A DNA stretch of 34,816 nt, from contig CANPIX010000011.1 in the NCBI GenBank assembly GCA_947574215.1, positions 1 through 34,816 on the forward strand. The letters run 5' to 3'. Positions 25,119 to 33,876 of the stretch are shown one piece after another; position 1 is the stretch's first letter; every line of letters begins with the position of its first letter. The notes beneath the pieces are model-generated. The model did not search any database, was not told the DNA's origin, and was given only the letters and a program-made list of their open reading frames with translations. This DNA comes from an uncultured Mycoplasmatota bacterium. GTDB taxonomy: Bacteria; Bacillota_I; Bacilli_A; RF39; UBA660. A program made the position numbers and the translations under genes.

Positions 25119-28100
25119 TTATTTAGTAAACAAACTCTGGATTCGATCAAAAAACGTTTCCTTTTCTTTTGATTGATTCTTTTGTGTCTCTTCTTTCGGA
25201 ATTTGCACACCATCAACAACCAAAACAAACTTTGTATTCGTCTCAATTTTTTTATCTTTTAAAGTAAAGGTTTGGTAATCGTTTCCAAGTTTTACTAAAG
25301 CATTCATTTTGCTTGTCAAATCATTTGCTTTATTAGCCATTTTGCTTAACTCATGAATTCCACTTTTGTTAAATGCTTTAATTCCATCGTTGAAATCATT
25401 TATTCCTTTGTTTAAAGTCTTTGCACCATACGCTAACTCTTCCATCTTTTCGTTTAAAACCGCAACACCGTTATAAAGTGATTTGGTTCCATTTGCTAGT
25501 AGAGAAGCTCCAGACTCTAATTTTTTTAAACTAATAAGCAAAGTATCCAACATCGTTGTATTTGATAAATTTTCATAACATTTTTCTAAAGCCTCATTCG
25601 TTAGTGCCAATTGTGTATCAGGTTGAATTGCAAGCAATTGTTTATTGCCTTCAATAAGTTTTGCGACTTGCTCCAACTCTGGATTGTTTTTAATACTTTC
25701 TTTTGTTTTTTCTAAAGTCGCAATTATTAAATTCAAACTTTTATCTAAATCTAGATTCCCATTTTTTATTTTTTCTAAATTTTCAAAAACTAGGTTCAAA
25801 TTTTTAGATATTTCCTTACTCCCCAAACTTATAGTTTCCATCCCATTTACAATTTTTTTAGAACTATCTTCAATGGTATTCATAGAATCTTGTAGTTTTT
25901 CCACATTTTCATACAACTCGCTCATCTTATCCAATAAACTTATATCACTTTTTTCTAATAATTTTGGAGTCATGATGGAGTATATAGTAGGTAGTTCAAA
26001 TTTTTCTGTATTCAATTGTATCGTAATGGTATCGAAATTTTTTAATTCCACCAAATCGAAACTTTCGTACAATCCAGGAGAGGATAAACCCACTACGATG
26101 GATTTATTTCCATTATCAATCACACGACCATTTTCAATTTCTAGATTGGTTACAGAATCGTTATTAAAAACGGTACCCATTACAACCAAAAATGGTGTAT
26201 AAATTTCTTCGGTTTTTCCATTTATTTTGCGTAGAAACTTTAACTTGTTTTTGTATTTAATTTCTATTTTGACATGTCCTTTTTTACCTATTAATTCTTC
26301 TAAAGAGACTTTTCTTCCCTCTAATGTATAGGTAATGGTGGCTGAAACAGGAAGTTCTTTGGTTGATGTTCCTTGATAAAAAATACTATTTCCATTGCTT
26401 TGCCAAGTAAGTTTCGTTTGATCTTTTGAAAAGGTATGATGGCTATTCGTATTAATGATATTTTCTAAATCCGAAAAATCCACCAACTCTTGTTTACCTT
26501 CTTTATTAATTAAATGTTCATTCACCACAATGTTTTTTGTTGTTCCATCGCTATTCAATTTGGCGTAAACGGTCTCTTCTTTATTTAATGCTGAAACTGT
26601 AAGAGGTACAAGGGCAAGAAACATTATAAAAATAGCGGGAATTCTTTTTTTCGTTTTTTTCATTTTTATCACTTCTTTCTTATAAGTTGTTTTTAAAATT
26701 AAAGAATCAAAGAGTAACAAGATGGAAGGAAGTACAGTTAAGACAACTACCATACTGATGATAGCTCCGCGAGAAATTAGATTACACAAAGCTCCAACCA
26801 TCTCCAAATCGGAATACACTCCAACACCAAAAGTAGCTGCAAAGAAACACATTCCACTTACAAAGATAGAACCATTACAATAATTTAAAGTGTTTAACAT
26901 GGCTATTTGCTTTTCTAGTCCACTTTTTCTTAATTGCATATAATGAGTCGTCATTAAAATAGCGTAATCAATCGTGGCACCTAATTGAATAGTTCCAAGA
27001 ACAATAGGAGCAACAAATGGCAAAACAATACCCCCAAAATAAGAAATAGACATATTGAAAAAGATAGCAAATTCAATGGTCAAAATAAGGAGAATTGGTA
27101 AACTAAAGGACTTTAAAACCAATAGCATTATCATAAGAATACAAATGATAGAAGATATGTTTACGTTTTGAAAGTCTTCATCACTTATGGTTACTAGATC
27201 TTTCATTAAAGGTCCTTCTCCTGCTAAAATAGCTTCGGTATCGTATTTGGATAAAATATTATTTACCCTACCCACTTGTTGATTGAGTTCTTCACTTGCA
27301 ATCTCATATAAAGAATTAACAAGCATCATTTGATAGTGATCACTTTCAAAAACATTTACCAATTCTTTAGGCAACATGTTTTTGGTTAGCCCTAAGTTTT
27401 CTAATTTGGAAAAGGAAAGAACAAAATCAATACCTTCCAAACTTTCCAATTCTTTAACCATTTCTTCAACGATTTCCGTTTTTAAGTCTTTACGATACAA
27501 AATAATCTCTGGAGAAACAATGTTGAATTTTTCTTTTAATTCGTTATTCGCTACAATGCTATCTAAAGTATTAGGTAAACTTTTATCAATTTTATAGTAA
27601 ACGTCTACTTTGGAATTGGCAAGATACGTTGGAATAAACAAGATTAAAAATAGAATAAAAATTTTTTTATGATGTTTTACAACAAGGAAATTCAATTTTT
27701 CAAAAGGAAGAATTATTGGTTTGTGTTTTGTTTTTTCTATCCATCGATCAAAAAATAACAATAGACTTGGAAAAAGGGTTAACACACAAACGACACCTAA
27801 AAATACGCCTTTTGCCATAACAAGTCCCAAATCTTTTCCTAAAGATAAGTTCATGGTAACAAGTACTAAAAATCCTGCAATCGTCGTTAAAGAACTTCCT
27901 GTTACTGATGTAAATGTATCTACAATCGCTTCTTGCATAGCCTCTAAATTTTTAAGTCCATTTTTTTTCTTCTTCTCATAGGCGTGGTATAAAAAAATAG
28001 AAAAATCGGTAGTGACTCCGAGTTGCAATACGGCAACCAAAGCTTTTGTGATATAAGAAATTTCGCCAAAAATAACATTACTTCCTAAGTTAAAGAGTAT

Positions 28101-28748
28101 GGATATACCTATATTGAATAAAAGTAAAATTGGTACAACATAAGAATCTAATGATAACTCCAAAACCAGTAAACAAAGTACTACGGCAATCACAACATAA
28201 ATTAATATTTCACTTTCAGATAAATCCATTGTATCGAGTACCAATGCACTCATTCCGCTAATTTGAACATCCTTACTTATTTCCTTCATTTCTCTTATAG
28301 CGTTAATTGTTTTTAGAGAAGATGTGGACTCTGTAAACGTTACAAATAATAAATCTGTATTCTCTTTTTGTAAGTGTTCTATGATTTCTTTTGGTAAAAA
28401 ATCAAGGGGAATATTCGTTCCTAATCCATCATAGATAGAAAAAACTTTACGTACCCCATCAATCTTTTGAAACTTCTCTTCTAAAGATAAAATTTCTTTA
28501 CTAGGAATATTTTTAGAAAGAACTACTGTATAAGCCCCCATCCCAAATTCATCGGTTAATAGTTTTTGCCCTTTTACGGTTTCAATTTCTTCTGGCAAAT
28601 AGACCAAAATATCATAATTGATTTTGGTTAATTTTATACCCACAAATGACAAAACCATCAAAATAAGAGAAATTAATAAAATCGTATTTTTTCTTTTACA
28701 AATCTTTTCAGCTAGTGTTTTCATAAAAACCTCCATTCGTCTACTCAT
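25119..28748 (-). CDS. MMPL/RND-family exporter fused to a C-terminal extracytoplasmic coiled-coil region
   Basis: Two MMPL membrane modules (GVTTDFSIFLYHAYEKKK; LGATIDYAILMTTHYMQLR), then a second signal-like segment and long heptad-rich region. Confidence 0.88.
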   Translation of the reverse strand: MSRRMEVFMKTLAEKICKRKNTILLISLILMVLSFVGIKLTKINYDILVYLPEEIETVKGQKLLTDEFGMGAYTVVLSKNIPSKEILSLEEKFQKIDGVRKVFSIYDGLGTNIPLDFLPKEIIEHLQKENTDLLFVTFTESTSSLKTINAIREMKEISKDVQISGMSALVLDTMDLSESEILIYVVIAVVLCLLVLELSLDSYVVPILLLFNIGISILFNLGSNVIFGEISYITKALVAVLQLGVTTDFSIFLYHAYEKKKKNGLKNLEAMQEAIVDTFTSVTGSSLTTIAGFLVLVTMNLSLGKDLGLVMAKGVFLGVVCVLTLFPSLLLFFDRWIEKTKHKPIILPFEKLNFLVVKHHKKIFILFLILFIPTYLANSKVDVYYKIDKSLPNTLDSIVANNELKEKFNIVSPEIILYRKDLKTEIVEEMVKELESLEGIDFVLSFSKLENLGLTKNMLPKELVNVFESDHYQMMLVNSLYEIASEELNQQVGRVNNILSKYDTEAILAGEGPLMKDLVTISDEDFQNVNISSIICILMIMLLVLKSFSLPILLILTIEFAIFFNMSISYFGGIVLPFVAPIVLGTIQLGATIDYAILMTTHYMQLRKSGLEKQIAMLNTLNYCNGSIFVSGMCFFAATFGVGVYSDLEMVGALCNLISRGAIISMVVVLTVLPSILLLFDSLILKTTYKKEVIKMKKTKKRIPAIFIMFLALVPLTVSALNKEETVYAKLNSDGTTKNIVVNEHLINKEGKQELVDFSDLENIINTNSHHTFSKDQTKLTWQSNGNSIFYQGTSTKELPVSATITYTLEGRKVSLEELIGKKGHVKIEIKYKNKLKFLRKINGKTEEIYTPFLVVMGTVFNNDSVTNLEIENGRVIDNGNKSIVVGLSSPGLYESFDLVELKNFDTITIQLNTEKFELPTIYSIMTPKLLEKSDISLLDKMSELYENVEKLQDSMNTIEDSSKKIVNGMETISLGSKEISKNLNLVFENLEKIKNGNLDLDKSLNLIIATLEKTKESIKNNPELEQVAKLIEGNKQLLAIQPDTQLALTNEALEKCYENLSNTTMLDTLLISLKKLESGASLLANGTKSLYNGVAVLNEKMEELAYGAKTLNKGINDFNDGIKAFNKSGIHELSKMANKANDLTSKMNALVKLGNDYQTFTLKDKKIETNTKFVLVVDGVQIPKEETQKNQSKEKETFFDRIQSLFTK

Positions 28749-28773
28749 TTTATGTGTTTTTTTGCATTTTTAC

Positions 28774-28800
28774 ACCAACAAAAATTATAAATACGTTGGT
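28774..28800. promoter_or_regulatory. candidate operator between exporter and TetR gene
   Basis: ACCAAC-15 nt-GTTGGT inverted repeat in divergent intergenic region. Confidence 0.4.
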
Positions 28801-28856
28801 TATCTTACACTTTTTTTAAAACGTAGGTATAAATAAACTACATTTTGTATGTTATC

Positions 28857-28884
28857 TTTACAAATATTAAAAATAAGGTATACT
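28857..28884 (+). promoter_or_regulatory. promoter of tetR-type gene
   Basis: TTTACA-16 nt-TATACT upstream of the SD/ATG at 28903. Confidence 0.55.
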
Positions 28885-28902
28885 TTTAAGTAAGGTGATT
28901 TT

Positions 28903-29472
28903 ATGAATAAAAAAGATTTACGCGTCGTAAAAACCAAAAATATTTTATACAATACCCTTCTAAGTTTAATGAAAGAAAAGACATTTGAAGAAATAAAAGT
29001 TTCTGATATTTGTAGCAGCGCTTTAATCAATCGCTCTACTTTTTATGCTCATTACGAAGACAAATACGAATTATTTGCCGATTGTATCAATAATTTAAAA
29101 AACGCTTTGATTGCTGAATTAGAAAAAAATCAAAATATATCCAATACCAAAGAATACTATCTAGAAATGATTAAAATTTTTTTAAATCATATAGAAAACA
29201 AAAGAGAAGAATATACAAGCATTATGATAAACAATCGTAACAGCATTACCATGGATATCGTTTATGACTGTTTGGATCAAGATATCATCGCCCATTTAAG
29301 TAAAGAAAGCTATATAAAAAAAGAAGTTCCTGAAGAAATTCTTGCAAAATTTTATTTGGGTGCTGTAGTTAGTATAGGTCTTGAATGGCTTCGCGACCCT
29401 AAAAAATACACTAAAGAAGAAATGATCTATTATTTATCTATTTTAATTCCAAACCAATTAAATGCCATATAA
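28903..29472 (+). CDS. TetR/AcrR family transcriptional regulator
   Basis: N-terminal HTH KTFEEIKVSDICSSALINRSTFYAHYEDKYEL; divergent from MMPL exporter. Confidence 0.92.
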   Translation: MNKKDLRVVKTKNILYNTLLSLMKEKTFEEIKVSDICSSALINRSTFYAHYEDKYELFADCINNLKNALIAELEKNQNISNTKEYYLEMIKIFLNHIENKREEYTSIMINNRNSITMDIVYDCLDQDIIAHLSKESYIKKEVPEEILAKFYLGAVVSIGLEWLRDPKKYTKEEMIYYLSILIPNQLNAI

Positions 29473-29474
29473 AA

Positions 29475-29503
29475 AGTCTCCAAATAGAATTAGAGACTCA
29501 TAA
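29475..29503. terminator. bidirectional terminator between tetR and yqeY
   Basis: AGTCTC...GAGACT with T-rich tails. Confidence 0.65.
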
Positions 29504-29939
29504 TTTTATCTTTTACTTTTTTAGAAACTTTGCTCATATCGGTACGTGTTGCTATAGGCTGTAACTCTTTCATAACTTGTCCCATGTCTTTCAGGCTGGT
29601 TGGAGCTATTTTAGAAAAAGCTTCTTCAATACATTTATCAACTTCTTCTTCACTTAGTTCTTCAGGTAAATAATTTTTTAAAAAAACAATTTCTTTTTGT
29701 AAGTTTTCAACTTCTTCTGTTTTATTAAATTTTTCAAATTCTACTATAGAATCCGTACGCATTTTGACTTGCTTTTTTATAACCGCAATAGCTTCCTCTT
29801 CTGTTAACTCTTCTTTTTTATTAATGCTTTCTAATTGCAATGCACTCTTAAGCATACGAAGTACTCCCAAAGAAAATTTATCTTGATCTTTCATAGAGCT
29901 TTTTAAATCATTATTTATTTTTTCAATCATATTCTTCAC
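29490..29939 (-). CDS. yqeY: GatB/YqeY domain-containing protein
   Basis: LGVLRMLKSALQ, EEAIAVIKKQVKMRTDSI, LPEELSEEEV, MGQVMKEL. Confidence 0.93.
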   Translation of the reverse strand: MKNMIEKINNDLKSSMKDQDKFSLGVLRMLKSALQLESINKKEELTEEEAIAVIKKQVKMRTDSIVEFEKFNKTEEVENLQKEIVFLKNYLPEELSEEEVDKCIEEAFSKIAPTSLKDMGQVMKELQPIATRTDMSKVSKKVKDKIMSL

Positions 29940-29942
29940 CTA

Positions 29943-30125
29943 TTAATAGTTTTTGTGTTTGCGAGCATTTCTTATCATTTCTTTTTTGGCTTCACGTTTT
30001 TGTACTCCAGGTTTTGTATAATGCTTCTTTTTCTTTAGTTCAGAGGGGACACCACTTTTAGCAACTTTCATTTTCCATGTTTTCATTGCTTTTTCTAAGT
30101 TACCATTAACCACTACTTTTGTCAT
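29943..30125 (-). CDS. rpsU: 30S ribosomal protein S21
   Basis: 60-aa basic protein with S21 pattern, adjacent to yqeY. Confidence 0.93.
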   Translation of the reverse strand: MTKVVVNGNLEKAMKTWKMKVAKSGVPSELKKKKHYTKPGVQKREAKKEMIRNARKHKNY

Positions 30126-30203
30126 AAATTCCCTCCTTTCACTTAACTAAAATGATTATAGCACCAAATAACAAGATTTGGCAAGAAATAACACTTTGAA
30201 TTT

Positions 30204-30863
30204 TTAAAGTTTTCTTGATAAAATTTGTTCAACCTCTATCTCTTCCAAAGAAGTCTCATCAACATTTTTTTGTTCTTCTATAATTTCGGTTTCATTTTGC
30301 TCCATGGATTGCTGTCTATCCCACATCATAGAAGAACAAAGTATTCCTATTCCTATTCCTATCGCAATACTTAATGCTAATAGCAATTCTTTTTTTTCAG
30401 CTTCCTGGTATTTCTTTAATTCTATATTCCATTCTTCATAATCCTCTTTATGTCTTTCACAGTAGAACTTCATTTTTGAAATTGTATTTGTATACAGTTC
30501 TTTTTTTTCAGGATGCAAAAGAAATTGGCTTAAATTATTCTCAATTTCTTCTTTTAGTTGTTGACACTCTATAAACCACTTTTCTACCCAGCCTTCTTTA
30601 CAAAGAGGCATTTTAGAAAAAAAAGCAAAAATTTCATTTAAACCCTCTAATGTCGTTCTAGCATTATACTCTTTATCCACTCCAATATGAGAAACCATAT
30701 AAAATGTATAATAGGTTAAGCTAAGTAATTGTAAAGTACACCACTCCTCTACATTATCAATCTTTGTATTTCCTATTTTTTTTATTAACCAATTATCAAA
30801 CTTACTTTGAGAATTTTTTGTCCACTTTTTTAAAAAGTTTCCTATCCTTTTTTCTATATCCAT
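30204..30863 (-). CDS. hypothetical protein with TM near C-terminus
   Basis: 219-aa ORF, TM LLLALSIAIGIGIGILCSSMMW. Confidence 0.65.
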   Translation of the reverse strand: MDIEKRIGNFLKKWTKNSQSKFDNWLIKKIGNTKIDNVEEWCTLQLLSLTYYTFYMVSHIGVDKEYNARTTLEGLNEIFAFFSKMPLCKEGWVEKWFIECQQLKEEIENNLSQFLLHPEKKELYTNTISKMKFYCERHKEDYEEWNIELKKYQEAEKKELLLALSIAIGIGIGILCSSMMWDRQQSMEQNETEIIEEQKNVDETSLEEIEVEQILSRKL

Positions 30864-30920
30864 AAACGAACCTTCTTTCTCATATGTCCACTATTTTAAC
30901 ATATAAAAATTTTAAAAAAA

Positions 30921-30943
30921 AGAACTAAACCGTCATTAGTTCT
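30921..30943 (-). terminator. terminator overlapping frr stop codon
   Basis: AGAACTAA...TTAGTTCT with T-run on minus strand. Confidence 0.75.
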
Positions 30944-31452
30944 TGCTCTTTTTCTTTTAACTTTTCGTCAACAATTTTATTGTATTTATTAATCGCTTCT
31001 TGCACTTCATCCAATAATCTTTTTTCTTCATCCTCTGGGTATTCTTCCCTTTTTATCGTATTGTTTTCATCCTGTCGAATGTTACGTAAAGCCACACGAG
31101 CTTCTTCAGCTACTTCCTTAGCTTGTTTCACATATTCACGTCTTCGATCTTCTGTAAGTTCTGGTACCGTTAATATAATAATTTCTCCATTATTGGTGGG
31201 AGTAATTCCAATATTCGCTTCATTGATAGCTCTTTCAATATCTTTTAAAGTATTTCTATCAAATGGTTTGATTAACAATTGTCTTGCTTCTGGTACTGTT
31301 ACATTAGCAAGACTTTGTATTGGAGATGGTGTTCCATAATAAGATACCATAATTCCATTTAACATAGCAGGATTAGCTCTTCCTGCCCTTATGTTTATTA
31401 ATTTATTTTCCAAAGCTTCGATGGCTTTTTCCATTTTTTGTTCTATATTCAT
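30925..31452 (-). CDS. frr: ribosome recycling factor
   Basis: IRAGRANPAMLNGIMVSYYGTPSPIQSLANVTVPEARQLLIKPFD; start trimmed to MNIEQKMEKA. Confidence 0.97.
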   Translation of the reverse strand: MNIEQKMEKAIEALENKLINIRAGRANPAMLNGIMVSYYGTPSPIQSLANVTVPEARQLLIKPFDRNTLKDIERAINEANIGITPTNNGEIIILTVPELTEDRRREYVKQAKEVAEEARVALRNIRQDENNTIKREEYPEDEEKRLLDEVQEAINKYNKIVDEKLKEKEQELMTV

Positions 31453-31459
31453 AATCTCT

Positions 31460-32245
31460 CTACCTTCCATTTATTACTATAGTATCATTATAATCGACAG
31501 AATTAGTTTTTACAACATAATTTAAAATCAAATCTCCAAATTCATCGATATAAAAAACATAGGTTTCTTGTTCTTTTAAATTCTGAAGTGTTTCTTCTAT
31601 TAGAATATTAGGAATGTCTTCAACAATGGTTTGTGTTTCATTCAAATGAATTCGTATTTTTTCTAAAACATTTGCAAAATTCGCATTGTATTTAACCAAT
31701 AAAGCATTAAAATTTAATCTTTCTCCTGTAAGTATATTAAATGTATAAGATTTTACTTTATTAGAAGAAGAAAAACCATTTTCACAAGTATAAGAAGATT
31801 CTCTTATTAATAACGTTGCATATTCTTGGTAATTATAAATAGCGTATTCTAAAAAATTTGTACTATAAATATCTGTATTAGTATACATACATAAAGAGGT
31901 ATCCCCTTTTTGCAAAGTCATTTTTATAGAATTGGCATATTGCTTTATTTCTTCATTTACTTGATTTACACTTTCTACCTTTAAATTTACAATGGGAATT
32001 TTAAAAATCAAATTCATTTCTTCACTTAGTATCTCTTCTTCCGTAAAATAAATAAAATCTTTATTCTTGTCCATTTTCATACGATCATCAAGTAAAGTTT
32101 CAGAAAAATCATTTGTCTTTTTTTCCGCCATTTTGCTACTTGCATTAAAAAAAAGTAGTATAGAGCCTAATAATATAAATAGTACAATTAAAAAAAAGAA
32201 CATACCGAATCCTAAATAGTTGTTACTCTCCTCTTGCATATACAT
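31460..32245 (-). CDS. membrane-anchored protein, DUF3298/RsiV-like
   Basis: N-terminal TM; NILTGERLNFNALLVKYN and C-terminal FYIDEFGDLILNY pattern. Confidence 0.5.
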   Translation of the reverse strand: MYMQEESNNYLGFGMFFFLIVLFILLGSILLFFNASSKMAEKKTNDFSETLLDDRMKMDKNKDFIYFTEEEILSEEMNLIFKIPIVNLKVESVNQVNEEIKQYANSIKMTLQKGDTSLCMYTNTDIYSTNFLEYAIYNYQEYATLLIRESSYTCENGFSSSNKVKSYTFNILTGERLNFNALLVKYNANFANVLEKIRIHLNETQTIVEDIPNILIEETLQNLKEQETYVFYIDEFGDLILNYVVKTNSVDYNDTIVINGR

Positions 32246-32834
32246 CCTCTCCTTTTAAAGCTTTAATTGCTTTTTCAAAATTAGATTTTACTATATTTTT
32301 ACGATACTCTGTAAAATAATCTTCAGGTTTAATCTCTCCTTTTAAATGAGTAATTTCATCATCAAAATAAAGAATTTCTCCGTTTTTAATTATTAAAACC
32401 GTTGGAGCTTTTAAATCCATAGCTCCTGAATCATCAAAAGTTAGATAATCTTTTAACTTCGATACAATTAAAGCATAAGTTTTATTATTTAAATGACGAT
32501 CTTTCGAAAAATTGTAATAGTATATTTCTTCTATGCTGTTTTCTAAAGCCACTTCATTTAAATAATCAGCATAATAATGACTCCAAATATTTGTTGAAAA
32601 TCCCATAAAAAGAATTCCTGATTTTTTATTTGATAATAAATCTAAAACTTTATTTTCATTTACATAAACGTAAAGATTGTTTTTAGAAATATCTTTAAAT
32701 TCATTAGAAAATCTTATATTATCTGGCACATCTGTCTTATAATCTTTCGTCCCCAATACGATAAACAAATAGATCATGATACCAAAAATCAAAAATTTTA
32801 AAATATTTATTTTCTTTTTTACTAACCACTTCAT
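32223..32834 (-). CDS. membrane-anchored thioredoxin-like protein lacking CxxC
   Basis: N-terminal TM; SGILFMGFSTNIWSHYYADYLNEVA and cis-Pro-like APTVLIIKNGEI. Confidence 0.55.
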   Translation of the reverse strand: MKWLVKKKINILKFLIFGIMIYLFIVLGTKDYKTDVPDNIRFSNEFKDISKNNLYVYVNENKVLDLLSNKKSGILFMGFSTNIWSHYYADYLNEVALENSIEEIYYYNFSKDRHLNNKTYALIVSKLKDYLTFDDSGAMDLKAPTVLIIKNGEILYFDDEITHLKGEIKPEDYFTEYRKNIVKSNFEKAIKALKGEDVYARGE

Positions 32835-32950
32835 AACATCACTACCTTTAGTATAACAAAAAAAGGAAAGATTTTCACTTTGTTTTCTTTTTCTTTACAC
32901 AATCTAATTTCTTTTTTAATTGAGCAATTTAGATACACTTGCAATAAAAA

Positions 32951-32968
32951 AGACATTTTAAAATGTCT
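32951..32968 (-). terminator. terminator after tsf
   Basis: AGACATTTTAAAATGTCT followed by a T-run on the minus strand. Confidence 0.75.
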
Positions 32969-33851
32969 AATTTCCGTTTACTTGATTCATTACTTCTTCT
33001 GCAAAGTTCTCACTTCTTTTTTCCATACCTTCTCCAACTTCATAACGAATCATTTTTAATATCTCTCCACCGTTATTAGCAACGTAAGTATTTACACTAA
33101 TGTCTCCATCTTTAATGAAAGCTTGCTCCGCAAGACAAATCTCTTTATAAAATTTTTTAATTCTTCCTTCTACCATTTTTTCAGCTATATCTGCTGGTTT
33201 TCCTTCATTCATAGATTGTTCTTTTAAGACTTCTCTTTCTTTGTTTACAACTTCTTCTGGTACATCTTCAATAAACACATAACTTGGTTTCATAGCGGCA
33301 GCTTGCATAGAAACATCTTTCGCGATTTCTTCATTGGCACCCTTTAAAATGGATAAAACGGCTATTTTTCCACCCATATGTAAATAAGAGCCGAATACTT
33401 CATCACTATTTTTGTTAACTACTTCAATTCTTCTTAAAGAAAGTTTCTCTCCAATTTTGGCAGTTTTGGCAATAATTAAATTTCCTACACTACCAGCTTC
33501 ATCATTGGTTTGTACTTCTAAAGCACTTTCTAAATTAGTAGCATCACTTTTTAAAATAGCTTCACCAATTGTATCCATCATATTGGTAAATTCTTCATTT
33601 TTACTAACAAAATCAGTTTCTGAATTCACTTCTAAAATAACCGCTTTATCACCATTTACATATATATTAGCAAGTCCTTCTGCCGCAATACGATTTCCCT
33701 TTTTTTCAGCTTTGGCAATTCCTTTTTCTCGTAGATAATCCATCGCAGCCTCAATATCCCCGTTGCATTCTGAAAGCGCTTTTTTGCAATCCATCATACC
33801 TGCACCGCTTTTTTCACGCAAATCTTTTACTAAACTCGCTGTAACTTCCAT
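32967..33851 (-). CDS. tsf: elongation factor Ts
   Basis: VKDLREKSGAGMMDCKKALSECNGDIEAAMDYLREKGIAKA, ILEVNSETDFVSKNEEF. Confidence 0.97.
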   Translation of the reverse strand: MEVTASLVKDLREKSGAGMMDCKKALSECNGDIEAAMDYLREKGIAKAEKKGNRIAAEGLANIYVNGDKAVILEVNSETDFVSKNEEFTNMMDTIGEAILKSDATNLESALEVQTNDEAGSVGNLIIAKTAKIGEKLSLRRIEVVNKNSDEVFGSYLHMGGKIAVLSILKGANEEIAKDVSMQAAAMKPSYVFIEDVPEEVVNKEREVLKEQSMNEGKPADIAEKMVEGRIKKFYKEICLAEQAFIKDGDISVNTYVANNGGEILKMIRYEVGEGMEKRSENFAEEVMNQVNGN

Positions 33852-33876
33852 TTTTCCTCACTCCTTTTCTTTAAAT

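Noticed and set aside
25645-26202. 185-aa plus-strand ORF
   Set aside because: Antisense to the heptad-rich part of the MMPL exporter; Ser/Phe-rich shadow ORF.
30980-31339. 119-aa plus-strand ORF
   Set aside because: Antisense to frr, clear shadow ORF.
33412-33738. 108-aa plus-strand ORF
   Set aside because: Antisense to tsf, shadow ORF.
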